A program made the position numbers and the translations under genes. Under the pieces are notes generated by a model. It was given only the letters and a program-made list of their open reading frames with translations. It was not told the DNA's origin and ran no database searches. Positions 17,312 through 25,327 of a stretch of DNA of 55,135 nucleotides are shown here, one piece after another. Within the stretch, counting starts at the first letter, position 1; each line of letters begins with the position of its first letter. The stretch is taken from the NCBI RefSeq assembly GCF_900537115.1, contig NZ_UNRG01000013.1, forward strand, positions 13,670-68,804. Direction: 5' to 3'. This DNA comes from Arthrobacter sp. Alg241-R88. GTDB taxonomy: Bacteria > Actinomycetota > Actinomycetes > Actinomycetales > Micrococcaceae.

Positions 17312-18313
17312 TCAGTATTCAACGACCCGGTAGTACCGGCGCAGGTCCAGCGAGTGGTTGCGGACCCGTTCCAGGTGCTTGCTGATCCGGTCCGCCACGG
17401 TGTCCAGAACCAAAGGTGCCAGAAGGCCCCGGAACCGTGCGCTGATTCCCGCCAGCTCGTAGTCCTTGGTGTCGAGGATCGTGGTGTTCTTGTTGTAGTT
17501 CTCGGCGAACTTGACCACGCGTTCCATCAGCGGGCGGCTTTCGTCTTCACCCAGGAAAAGCATCAGGCTGGTGTCCTCCTCGATAAGTTCGAGGGAGCCG
17601 TGGAAAAACTCGGCGCCGTGGACACGCGTTGTGCGCAACCACTGCATTTCCTCGAGGATGCACATTGAGTACAAATAGGTGAAGCCCCAGAGATTGCCCG
17701 CGCCGACGAGGAAGTGGTAGTCCGCCTCCTTGTTTCGTTCTGCAAACGCTTCCGCCACCGGTTCTGCCTGGCGTGCCACCTCAAGGAGGACTTCGGGAAC
17801 GGTCTGGAGCTCAGCCGCAAACTCTTCGTACCCCTCAAACTCTCCCCGTGCATCCAAAAGGCGGGTGGACAGGAGCAGCAGGGGGATGTCGAACGGCCAG
17901 GTCTTCGGTTCGGTGACCAGGGTGACATCCAACGCCTTGGCAAAAGGACTGTCCCCGAAGCCGGTAAAGCCAACGGTGTAGGCCCCTTTGGCTTTGGCGA
18001 ATTCGATCGCCTCGATGATGTCCTCCGTTGTTCCGGAGACCGAAGCAAAAACGGCGATGGATCCGGGCCCGAATGCCGGGTCGCCGGTCAGCATCAACTC
18101 CTTCCCGATTGCTGCGCGAACGGGAAGGGTGGACCGGGAGCGGATGAAGTGTTCGTAGGGCAGCATGGCGGCGTAGGTGCCACCGGCGCCGATGAGGAAG
18201 AGGTTGTCAAAACCCCGCTCCTGGATGGAGTCCACGAACTGTTCGATGTGTCCCTGCAGCGCAAGTGCGCTGCGGGTCTGGGCGAGGAATTCCTCTTCTT
18301 TGAAGCCGAGCAC
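17312..18313 (-). CDS. frlB: FrlB-like SIS-domain fructosamine-6-phosphate deglycase
   Basis: A 333-residue protein with two SIS (sugar isomerase) domains. The C-terminal half resembles E. coli FrlB by eye: EFFHGSLELIE...LMLFLGEDESR (FrlB EFRHGPLEIVE...FLFLLGNDESR), with the same terminal pattern RRYYRVVEY (RRYYGGLVEY). FrlB splits fructosamine 6-phosphate into glucose 6-phosphate and the free amine; the Glu and His in the EFxHG motif belong to the active site of this family. GTG 18313 follows AAAGGA at good spacing. It is the first gene of the operon, behind a perfect LacI-type operator. The amino-acid or amine part of the substrate cannot be told. Confidence 0.82.
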   Translation of the reverse strand: MLGFKEEEFLAQTRSALALQGHIEQFVDSIQERGFDNLFLIGAGGTYAAMLPYEHFIRSRSTLPVRAAIGKELMLTGDPAFGPGSIAVFASVSGTTEDIIEAIEFAKAKGAYTVGFTGFGDSPFAKALDVTLVTEPKTWPFDIPLLLLSTRLLDARGEFEGYEEFAAELQTVPEVLLEVARQAEPVAEAFAERNKEADYHFLVGAGNLWGFTYLYSMCILEEMQWLRTTRVHGAEFFHGSLELIEEDTSLMLFLGEDESRPLMERVVKFAENYNKNTTILDTKDYELAGISARFRGLLAPLVLDTVADRISKHLERVRNHSLDLRRYYRVVEY

Positions 18314-18356
18314 GGGCTGTCCTTTCGTCTTTGTGGTAGTTGCGGTTGATACGTGT

Positions 18357-18370
18357 TGATACCGGTATCA
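18357..18370. promoter_or_regulatory. LacI-type operator upstream of the frlB-like gene
   Basis: TGATACCGGTATCA is a perfect 14-base palindrome with a central CG, 44 bases upstream of the GTG start at 18313. It matches the site at 15106-15121. It lies in the 270-base gap between the frlB-like gene and the divergent gene at 18584; the rest of that gap shows no feature I can name. Confidence 0.7.
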
Positions 18371-18583
18371 CAACTGCTCATCATGGTTTCACGGTGCTGG
18401 CGGCGGGTCAATAGATTGCTGACGGGAATTTTGGGGGAGCCCATTCGTCGCGCAAGGAACGCGTCCAGGTTGCGGCCCACAAACTTCGCCGGACGTTCAC
18501 TTCCCCCTCAACCCTGTGAAGGGACCGCGCACGTAGCGTGAAAAGCGTACGAGCACCACCCGCCAACAGCCGTGAGGATTGCC

Positions 18584-19450
18584 ATGATCACCAGCCAGCA
18601 GCCCGTCGTCCTGACCAGCAGCAGCATCGAATCCAGCGACGAGGATGTCGTGGAGGCCAACGTCAGCATTGTGGACGCCATGCACGCCGCCCTGCTCCGC
18701 GCCGAAGAGATGTCACCCGTAGCTGTCCGCGGCTACTATGTGGACTTCTACCTCACGCAGGCGCTGGAGGGCGGCTTCGCGCAGTACGTCTTCACCGCCG
18801 TCGACCGGGCCGCAACGGACACACTGATCCGCGAGGCCATGGCAGGGATGGGTGCCGCCGCCCACCTTGACCTGTTCAACCGTACGGTGGCGGCGTACGA
18901 CAACCTGTCCGAGGAAGACGAAGAGCACTACCTCGACGGCGGCCTGGATGGGTCAGGGGAAAGGCCCGACGGCGTCCTCCGGATGGAGGAGCTCGACGGC
19001 GAGTTTGAGGAGCTGCTCGAGCGGGAGAACATCACTTCCCTCAACGCCGCCTGGCTGCGGGGCCAGGCCGATCTCCTGGTGCTGGACGACGAGGAAGTCG
19101 GCGCTCACATTGAGCGGCTTGTGGCGCAGATCCCGGACCTGCCGGAGCGCCAGGCGCAGGCTGACGCCGAGGCCCTGGAAGACGCCCCGGACTTCGAGAT
19201 CATCATCCGCGAGCTCTGCAGCATCGCAGGGTATGAGCTGGTCAAGATCACCATGGGCGACCCCAACTATGTCCATGGCGGCGAGAAGACCCTGGCCTGG
19301 CACTTCTCCACCGACCACGGCGACTTCCTGATGGTCGAGGAGGACGATGAGGCCTTTATGATCAACCCCGATACGCAGGAAATCGTCGCAGCCGTGGAGT
19401 TCGAGGACGCGGACCTTGAGGAAGCCGACGCCGAGATGGTCGGGGCTTAA
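18584..19450 (+). CDS. Acidic DMP19/DUF4375-like protein
   Basis: A 288-residue, strongly acidic soluble protein. Residues about 45-70 (GYYVDFYLTQALEGGFAQYVFTA) resemble the core of the DMP19/DUF4375 family, which carries a V.NGGF.QYF-type motif. The C-terminal third (DFEIIIRELCSIAGYELVKITMGD onward) forms a second domain that includes HGGEKTLAWHFST and ends in an Asp/Glu-rich tail. No signal peptide or membrane segment. ATG 18584 has GAGG seven bases upstream, so it is preferred to the GTG at 18572. It converges on the GH3 gene with only five bases between stops. Function unknown. Confidence 0.7.
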   Translation: MITSQQPVVLTSSSIESSDEDVVEANVSIVDAMHAALLRAEEMSPVAVRGYYVDFYLTQALEGGFAQYVFTAVDRAATDTLIREAMAGMGAAAHLDLFNRTVAAYDNLSEEDEEHYLDGGLDGSGERPDGVLRMEELDGEFEELLERENITSLNAAWLRGQADLLVLDDEEVGAHIERLVAQIPDLPERQAQADAEALEDAPDFEIIIRELCSIAGYELVKITMGDPNYVHGGEKTLAWHFSTDHGDFLMVEEDDEAFMINPDTQEIVAAVEFEDADLEEADAEMVGA

Positions 19451-19455
19451 AGGCG

Positions 19456-22350
19456 CTATCGCAGCTGTAGCCGGCTGACCGTGACGGCGCCTTCCAGAAC
19501 CAGCCGGAACGTGCGTGTTTCATAAAACGGTGAAGTACCGGAAGTCAGCGGGACCTGAAGCTCGCCGCTGAAACCGGGCGAAACACGGGCGGTGCCGATC
19601 GTGTTCCAGGTGTCGGCGGGTCCCGGCACCTGGACCCGGAGCACGCAGCCGGCGCCCGGTGTGGCCGGGCTGCAGGAGACGACGTCGGCCAGCACAACGT
19701 TCTCCCTTAGCGGCTCCGCTGCACTCCAGAAGCGGTAGGTCACCCAGGCGGGGCGGGCGGCGTCTGCGGGGCTAACGGCAGTGCCCGCCAGCCGGGTCTC
19801 GGGAACCAAGGCAACATTGCCGCAGGAGTCGAAGTTTTCCGAACGGAACCAACGGCCGGTGCTGCGGCCGCGGCCTGGTGTTCCGGGCACTGCCAGCGCC
19901 ACTGCCAGGGGAAGGTTCTCTGCCGAGGAACCCACCAGCAGCTGGTAGGCGCCGGGCTCCACCAGCATCCGCTCCTCCACCGGGCTGTAGGTTGCCAGGC
20001 GGTCCAGGGGAACAGCGATTGTGGCCGTTGCTGTTCCGCCGGGGGGCACCTCCACCCGCTGATGGCCCACCAGCAGGCGGCGCGGGAATTCGAAGCGGTG
20101 GCCGGGGGCGGATGCGTAGACCTGTACCAGCTCGAACGCCGGCCGGCTTCCCTCGTTGCGCAATTCCACCGTTAGTTCGGCCAGGTCTGCGCCGGTGGTT
20201 CCTCCGCCAGGCATCTCGCGGAGGGCAACGGACCCGTACCGCACATCGCCGTACGTCAGGCCGTGGCCCAGCGGGAACAGGGGTTCGGCACGGCTGTACA
20301 GGTAGGTGGAGCGTGAGGTGATGATGTCGTAGTCCAGGATGTCCGGCTGGTCTGCATCCCGCGCAAACCAGGTCTGCGCCAGGCGCCCGGTCGGTTCGGC
20401 GTCGCCACTGAGGACGTCGGCCACACCGCCGCCCAGCTCCTGCCCGCCATGGCTGCTCCAGACGATGCCGGGGGTGTCAGCCAATGGGCCCAGGGCGTAG
20501 GGGTAGGAGGACACCATCAGGAGCACTGTTCGCGGGTTCGCCTCACGCACAACACGGACAAGTTCCTGTTCGGCCAGCGGCAGGTCCAGCGTGCTGCGGT
20601 CCAGCGTTTCCCTGCCGCCGAGGTGCGGATCATTGCCAACAACCACCACGGCGGTATGCGCTTCGGCGGCGGCTTGCCGGGCGGCCTCGTGTCCGGACTT
20701 GAGCGTCCGGAGCACAAACCGTTCAGCCGTGGCGGCGTCCGGAACCAGGGCGGCGCTGGTGGTCCCTGACTCAACCCGAAGCCACTTTCCGGTCCCAACA
20801 TGCTGCAGGGCGGCGGTGCCGTCAGCAGCGCGGTCCAGCCGGAAGGTCTCCTGCACCACCCAGCCGCCAACCCGGTCTGCCACCGCCCGAAGGTAACCGT
20901 CGCCCGTGTCCGTCACGAATTTGCCGGTCAGCATTGACTGGAGGGTTACCTCGCCGGCTCCCCAGTCCTTCAAGGTAAACGATTCCGCCAGGCCGGGTGC
21001 GGTGGCGGCGGCGGTGAGCACCTCGCCCGGGCCGCCACCCAGGTACCCGCCCGTCCTGACGCTTCGCAAGGCAACGATGTCGGCACCTTCTTCAGCAACG
21101 ACGCCGGCCCCGTCCGTCCCGCCGTAGCGGCGGGTGAGTCCTTCAGCGATGCTGACGGCGTCCTGCAGGGTTCCGCTGTACCAGTCACTGAGGACGCGCG
21201 ATCCGAGGCTTCCGATGACGGCGATGGTGCCGGGGGCGTCGCCCAGCGGCAGGATGCCGGCGCCGGCATCGTTGCGCAGCAGCACCACGGACTTTGCAGC
21301 CGCTTCCCGTGCCAACTGAACGTGCGCCGCCGCGCCGATTTCTTCGGGCCCGATCGAGGCGTAGGGGTGGGACGCAAATTCACCAGTCCTGGCCCTGAGG
21401 GTGAGGAGCCGCAGGACAGCCCGGTCCACGTCAGCCTCGCTGATCAGGCCCTGCTCGAGCGCCTCAGTAAGGTAGGCGATGGACGGTGCGGGGTTATCGC
21501 CGTCGTCCGTGAAGCTGTCCACCCCTGCCTTCAGCGCGGCCGCGTAAGCTGCCGGGCCGCCGTCGAAGTACTTCTCGGCGCGGAAGAGCGAGCCGGGAGC
21601 GCCGGCGTCCGTAACGATGGCCAGGGAGTCCCCGTTACGCCACTGCCGAAGCTGCGACTGCACCAGGTCCGAAACGTGGGCCGGCCTGCCGTTGACCAGG
21701 TTGTAGGACAGCATCACCGCCCCGGCCACCCCCTCTTCGATGGGGGAGCGGTAAGCGGGGAGCTCATATTCATGAAGCACCCGCGGGCTGAGGTTGCTGG
21801 AGGTGACGTTCCTGTCGAACTCATTGTTGTAACCGAGGAAGTGCTTGAGCGTGGGAACCGTCAGCCACGTGTGCGGGTCCTTGCCCTTCAACCCGCGGCA
21901 ATAGGCGCCGGCCAGCTCCGCCGTCAGGTGCGGGTCCTCCGAAAAGCCCTCCTCGTTCCGCCCCCACAACGGATGCCGGAGCGGATTCACCACCGGCGCC
22001 CACACGTTCAGGCCCACGGAGGAATCTTCCGCCTTCTTGCCGCGAAGTTCGCGGCCTGTTGCCTCGCCGAGCCGTTCAATCAGGTCAGCATCCCAGGTGG
22101 CGGCCATGCCCACCGGCTGGGGAAAGACCGTGGCCGGGCCCAGCCACGCAACTCCGTGCGCAGCCTCTGCACCGGTATGGAAAGACGCCAGTCCCAGCTC
22201 CGGGACAGCCGGCGCGTGCTGGTGCAGCATGGCCACCTTCTGCTCCAGGGACAAGCTGGCCAGGATCCGGGCGGGCAGGCCGGCGTCCTGCTCCTGGCCG
22301 GGCCCTAAGGCATCAACGTTGAGGGTGGCAGGCTGAGCGGAATGCGGCAC
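19456..22350 (-). CDS. GH3 beta-glycosidase with inserted beta-trefoil domain
   Basis: About 964 residues from the GTG at 22350; the frame is open to an ATG at 22437 (993 residues). The shorter start is preferred because a TATAAG -10-like box and an operator-like sequence lie at 22373-22386. GH3 N-terminal barrel: TGAEAAHGVAWLGPATVFPQ, then the KHFLGYN motif, and the nucleophile Asp in IVTDAGAPG (about residue 248). The C-terminal GH3 sandwich includes VVVGNDPHLGGRETLDR, and a fibronectin-like domain follows. Between them is an insert with three repeats (VALRSVRTGGYL, VTLQSMLTGKFV, AALQHVGTGKWLRV) that looks like a fascin-type beta-trefoil, where PA14 domains usually sit. No signal peptide. 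Likely releases glucosyl or xylosyl units from imported oligosaccharides. Confidence 0.85.
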   Translation of the reverse strand: MPHSAQPATLNVDALGPGQEQDAGLPARILASLSLEQKVAMLHQHAPAVPELGLASFHTGAEAAHGVAWLGPATVFPQPVGMAATWDADLIERLGEATGRELRGKKAEDSSVGLNVWAPVVNPLRHPLWGRNEEGFSEDPHLTAELAGAYCRGLKGKDPHTWLTVPTLKHFLGYNNEFDRNVTSSNLSPRVLHEYELPAYRSPIEEGVAGAVMLSYNLVNGRPAHVSDLVQSQLRQWRNGDSLAIVTDAGAPGSLFRAEKYFDGGPAAYAAALKAGVDSFTDDGDNPAPSIAYLTEALEQGLISEADVDRAVLRLLTLRARTGEFASHPYASIGPEEIGAAAHVQLAREAAAKSVVLLRNDAGAGILPLGDAPGTIAVIGSLGSRVLSDWYSGTLQDAVSIAEGLTRRYGGTDGAGVVAEEGADIVALRSVRTGGYLGGGPGEVLTAAATAPGLAESFTLKDWGAGEVTLQSMLTGKFVTDTGDGYLRAVADRVGGWVVQETFRLDRAADGTAALQHVGTGKWLRVESGTTSAALVPDAATAERFVLRTLKSGHEAARQAAAEAHTAVVVVGNDPHLGGRETLDRSTLDLPLAEQELVRVVREANPRTVLLMVSSYPYALGPLADTPGIVWSSHGGQELGGGVADVLSGDAEPTGRLAQTWFARDADQPDILDYDIITSRSTYLYSRAEPLFPLGHGLTYGDVRYGSVALREMPGGGTTGADLAELTVELRNEGSRPAFELVQVYASAPGHRFEFPRRLLVGHQRVEVPPGGTATATIAVPLDRLATYSPVEERMLVEPGAYQLLVGSSAENLPLAVALAVPGTPGRGRSTGRWFRSENFDSCGNVALVPETRLAGTAVSPADAARPAWVTYRFWSAAEPLRENVVLADVVSCSPATPGAGCVLRVQVPGPADTWNTIGTARVSPGFSGELQVPLTSGTSPFYETRTFRLVLEGAVTVSRLQLR

Positions 22351-22372
22351 TGGAGTCCAATCGGCTGGCTTA

Positions 22373-22386
22373 TCGAATCGCTTATA
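22373..22386 (-). promoter_or_regulatory. Candidate operator and -10 box for the GH3 gene
   Basis: TCGAATCGCTTATA matches 11 of 14 positions of the palindrome TCGAAYCGRTTCGA found at 22483-22496. On the minus strand the same bases give TATAAG (22386-22381), a good -10 box. If this is the promoter, translation starts at the GTG at 22350. Confidence 0.4.
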
Positions 22387-22444
22387 CAAAGCAGGCGAGA
22401 CCCAGTGTTGCACCCCAGGATGTGAGGCGCAACACATTTCGGCC

Positions 22445-22496
22445 TTGCGGGATTTACTGCGAGTGCCCTACGCTAATCGAAGTCGAACCGATTCGA
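22445..22496 (+). promoter_or_regulatory. Promoter and LacI-type operator of the oligosaccharide importer operon
   Basis: TTGCGG (22445-22450) and TACGCT (22469-22474) form a plausible -35/-10 pair with an 18-base spacer. Just downstream, at the expected start of transcription, lies TCGAACCGATTCGA (22483-22496), a 14-base palindrome with one mismatch and a central CG, as LacI-family repressors bind. The LacI gene at 26340-27365 is the obvious partner. Confidence 0.5.
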
Positions 22497-22546
22497 TGAA
22501 TTCGTTGAATCCCGCCGTCATTGACTTAACACGAAGGAGTGCTGTC

Positions 22547-24250
22547 ATGCTCATTTCCCACGTAGGCCCCGGGAGGGGCAAACCCCGTAAAACCGCCGCC
22601 GGACTGCTGGATGAAGCATCATCCGCAGCGGTGAACCGCCGGTCCTTCCTCGGAATCCTCAGCGGCGCCGTGTTCCTGGCCGCGGCGCCGGCGGGGTTGA
22701 CTGCTTGCTCGCCAGGTACTGCAGCACCACAGGCCACCAACTCGGGAGGACTGGCGGAAGCGGTGGCCAAGCTGGTTCCTGCCTACAAGCCGCTCGAGCT
22801 GGTGAAGCCCGATATCCCTCCGATCAACGGCTCCACCCCCGGTTTCACCAGCATCCCTTCCTCCCTGGTCAAGTCGGTCACCGGCACACCGGGAAGCGGT
22901 GGAACCTACACGGCCATGACGCCGGCCTGGTGGGCTGTTCCGCCTGCCCTGCCGCAGAACAGCTACTACCAGGCTGTCAACGAAAAGCTGGGCGCCACCA
23001 TTAACTTCCAGGCCAACGACGGCAACGCCTACGCGGATAAGGTCCAGACAGTGCTGGCCTCGCCCAAGGACGTGCCGGACTGGATGGTTATCCCCAGCTG
23101 GAACCTCCCCCCGCGCTTTGGGCAGGCCGCCGCGGGTGTGTTCCAGGATCTTTCGGAGTTCATCGCCGGGGATAAGGTCAACAAATATCCCAACCTGGCT
23201 AACATCCCTACTGCCGCCTGGAAGATGGGCTGCTTCGAAGGCGGCCTCTACGGGCTCCCGTATCCCGGCGCGTTGATCTCGGACGCCATCTTCTACCGGG
23301 CGGACCTCTTCGGGGAACTGGGCGTGGAACCGCCGAAGTCCGCGGACGAATACCGCAAGCTCGCCAAGGAGCTGACGGACGAGTCCAAGAACCGCTGGGG
23401 ATCCGAAGACGTCTGGAACGGCGCCCAGATCATGCACGGCGTGGTGCCCAAGTGGAAGATGGTGGACGGCAAGCTCCAGAACAAAGTCGAAACGGACGAA
23501 TACCGGGCCGCCCTTGAGTGGACGGCCAAGCTGTTCGCCGACGGTTCCGTCCACCCCGACGCCGTGGCAGGCAACTCCCAGCAGTCCAAGCAGCGTTTCG
23601 AGTCCGGCGCCTCCCTTATGGCGTCTGACGGAACGGGATCCTGGCATGAAGCCCTGGCCCGGGTCCTGCCCTCCAACCCGAAGTTCAATATGCAGCCCAT
23701 GGACTATTTCGCTCCCGACGGCGGCAAGCCCACCCTCTTCCGCGCCCAGCCTGCCGCCATTTTCAGTTTCATCAAGAAGGCAGACCCGGCGAAGGTGGAG
23801 GAAATGCTGGCACTGGCCAACTTCATGGCCGCCCCGTTTGGCACAGAGGAGAACGTCCTGATCAACAACGGCGTTGAAGGAGTGCACTTCACCCGTGATG
23901 CCCAGGGCATTCCGAAGGCCACCACCAAGGGGACCGAGGAGGTCACCAGCACCTACGCGTTCCTCGTCAGCCCTCCGATCGTCAACTCCATGGTCCAGTA
24001 CCCCGGGCTGGTGAAGTCGCAGTCTGATTGGGAGGCGCGGCAGGCACCCAACGTGGTGGAGGACGTGTTCTTCGGCATGCAGATCCAGGAGCCGGCCAAG
24101 TTCGGCTCCCTGTCCAAGCCGTTTGATGACCTGGCCAAGGACATCATCCGCGGACGCAAGAGCCTGAAGGACCTCGACAGCGAGCTCGCGTCCTGGAAGA
24201 GCAAGGGCGGAGACGAACTCCGGGACTTCTACGCCGGGTTCCTGGCCTAG
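22547..24250 (+). CDS. Tat-exported solute-binding lipoprotein for oligosaccharide uptake
   Basis: A 567-residue extracellular lipoprotein. Residues 30-36 (NRRSFLG) are a twin-arginine export motif, followed by a hydrophobic stretch and lipobox LTAC with Cys54, so it should be exported folded and lipid-anchored. The mature part is a large family 1-type binding protein of the YtcQ/LipO group that pairs with LplB/LplC permeases, which are used for complex or bulky oligosaccharides. ATG 22547 follows AAGGAG at good spacing; the frame upstream covers the promoter and operator and is not coding. Given the GH3, GH42 and GH31 neighbours, a xyloglucan oligosaccharide is the likely ligand. Confidence 0.88.
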   Translation: MLISHVGPGRGKPRKTAAGLLDEASSAAVNRRSFLGILSGAVFLAAAPAGLTACSPGTAAPQATNSGGLAEAVAKLVPAYKPLELVKPDIPPINGSTPGFTSIPSSLVKSVTGTPGSGGTYTAMTPAWWAVPPALPQNSYYQAVNEKLGATINFQANDGNAYADKVQTVLASPKDVPDWMVIPSWNLPPRFGQAAAGVFQDLSEFIAGDKVNKYPNLANIPTAAWKMGCFEGGLYGLPYPGALISDAIFYRADLFGELGVEPPKSADEYRKLAKELTDESKNRWGSEDVWNGAQIMHGVVPKWKMVDGKLQNKVETDEYRAALEWTAKLFADGSVHPDAVAGNSQQSKQRFESGASLMASDGTGSWHEALARVLPSNPKFNMQPMDYFAPDGGKPTLFRAQPAAIFSFIKKADPAKVEEMLALANFMAAPFGTEENVLINNGVEGVHFTRDAQGIPKATTKGTEEVTSTYAFLVSPPIVNSMVQYPGLVKSQSDWEARQAPNVVEDVFFGMQIQEPAKFGSLSKPFDDLAKDIIRGRKSLKDLDSELASWKSKGGDELRDFYAGFLA

Positions 24251-24253
24251 GAC

Positions 24254-25327
24254 GTGGCACGCATGATCACCGGAATAGAGCACAAGGCTTCCGCGCCATC
24301 GCAGGATGGGGGTGGGACACGTACCGCTGAGGCCCTGCCACCGGGCACGACGACGGGGCGTAGCTCCCGTGTTGCCAGGCGGGCTGTTGGAGGTGCCGCC
24401 GCCGTGCCGCCGCGCGCAAAGGGCAACCTTCGGTTGCGTTTCAAGCGGGACCGCTCGCTGGTATTGATGGCATTGCCTGCGGTCATCCTGCTGGGCGTTT
24501 TTGCCTACCTCCCCATGCTGGGCAATGTGGTGGCGTTCCAGGATTACTCGCCCTACGTCGGCATTCCCGACAGCCCGTGGGTGGGCACGGACAACTTCGC
24601 CAGGGTGCTGGCGGACGCCGACTTCTGGCATGCCGTGAAGAACACCCTGGTGATCACAGCGTTCCAGCTGGTGTTCTTCTTTCCGATCCCCATCGCCCTG
24701 GCCATGCTGTTGAACTCCCTGGTGAATCCCCGGTTGAGGGCGGCGGTACAGGCCGTGGTGTACCTCCCGCACTTCTTTTCCTGGGTGCTGGTGGTGTCCG
24801 TCTTCCAGCAGATCTTCGGCGGCGCCGGACTGCTCAACCAGTCATTGCGGGCCAACGGCTGGCAAGCGATGGACATCATGACCAACCCGGACACCTTCCT
24901 GTTCCTGCTCACCTCCCAGGCAGTCTGGAAGGACGCAGGCTGGGGCATTATCGTCTTCCTCGCTGCCCTGAGCGCCATCGATCCCGCCCAGTACGAAGCT
25001 GCGGCGGTGGACGGAGCGGGCCGCTGGAAGCGCATGTGGCACGTCACCCTGCCCGGCCTGCGCAGCGTCATCGTGCTGCTGCTGATCCTGCGGCTGGGGG
25101 ATTCCCTGACCGTGGGTTTTGAGCAAATGATCCTCCAGCGCGATGCAGTAGGCGCGGAAGCCTCCGAGGTCCTGGACACCTTTGTGTACTACACCGGCGT
25201 CCAAAACGGCGACTGGAGCTACGCCGCTGCGGCCGGCCTGATCAAAGGCCTGGTGAGCCTGGCCCTGATCCTGACAGCCAACAAAGTTGCCCATATCTTC
25301 GGTGAGAGCGGTGTCTATTCCAAATGA
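24254..25327 (+). CDS. LplB-type ABC permease
   Basis: About 357 residues. A long basic, Ala/Pro-rich cytoplasmic N-terminus (about 65 residues) precedes six hydrophobic segments. The LplB hallmarks are PMLGNVVAFQDYSPYVG at the first loop and the EAA motif YEAAAVDGAGRWKRMWHVTLPG near residue 250. The GTG at 24254 is four bases past the binding-protein stop; the ATG at 24263, three codons in, is an equal candidate. Its last bases overlap the start of the next permease (ATGA). It partners with that protein to import the ligand of the Tat-exported lipoprotein. The ATPase must come from elsewhere. Confidence 0.88.
   Translation: MARMITGIEHKASAPSQDGGGTRTAEALPPGTTTGRSSRVARRAVGGAAAVPPRAKGNLRLRFKRDRSLVLMALPAVILLGVFAYLPMLGNVVAFQDYSPYVGIPDSPWVGTDNFARVLADADFWHAVKNTLVITAFQLVFFFPIPIALAMLLNSLVNPRLRAAVQAVVYLPHFFSWVLVVSVFQQIFGGAGLLNQSLRANGWQAMDIMTNPDTFLFLLTSQAVWKDAGWGIIVFLAALSAIDPAQYEAAAVDGAGRWKRMWHVTLPGLRSVIVLLLILRLGDSLTVGFEQMILQRDAVGAEASEVLDTFVYYTGVQNGDWSYAAAAGLIKGLVSLALILTANKVAHIFGESGVYSK

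Noticed and set aside
22619..24772. 717-codon open frame on the minus strand opposite the binding-protein gene
   Set aside because: It lies antisense to a protein with clear family features, and its composition (His, Arg, Gly rich) is typical of a shadow frame in GC-rich DNA. No motif and no ribosome site.
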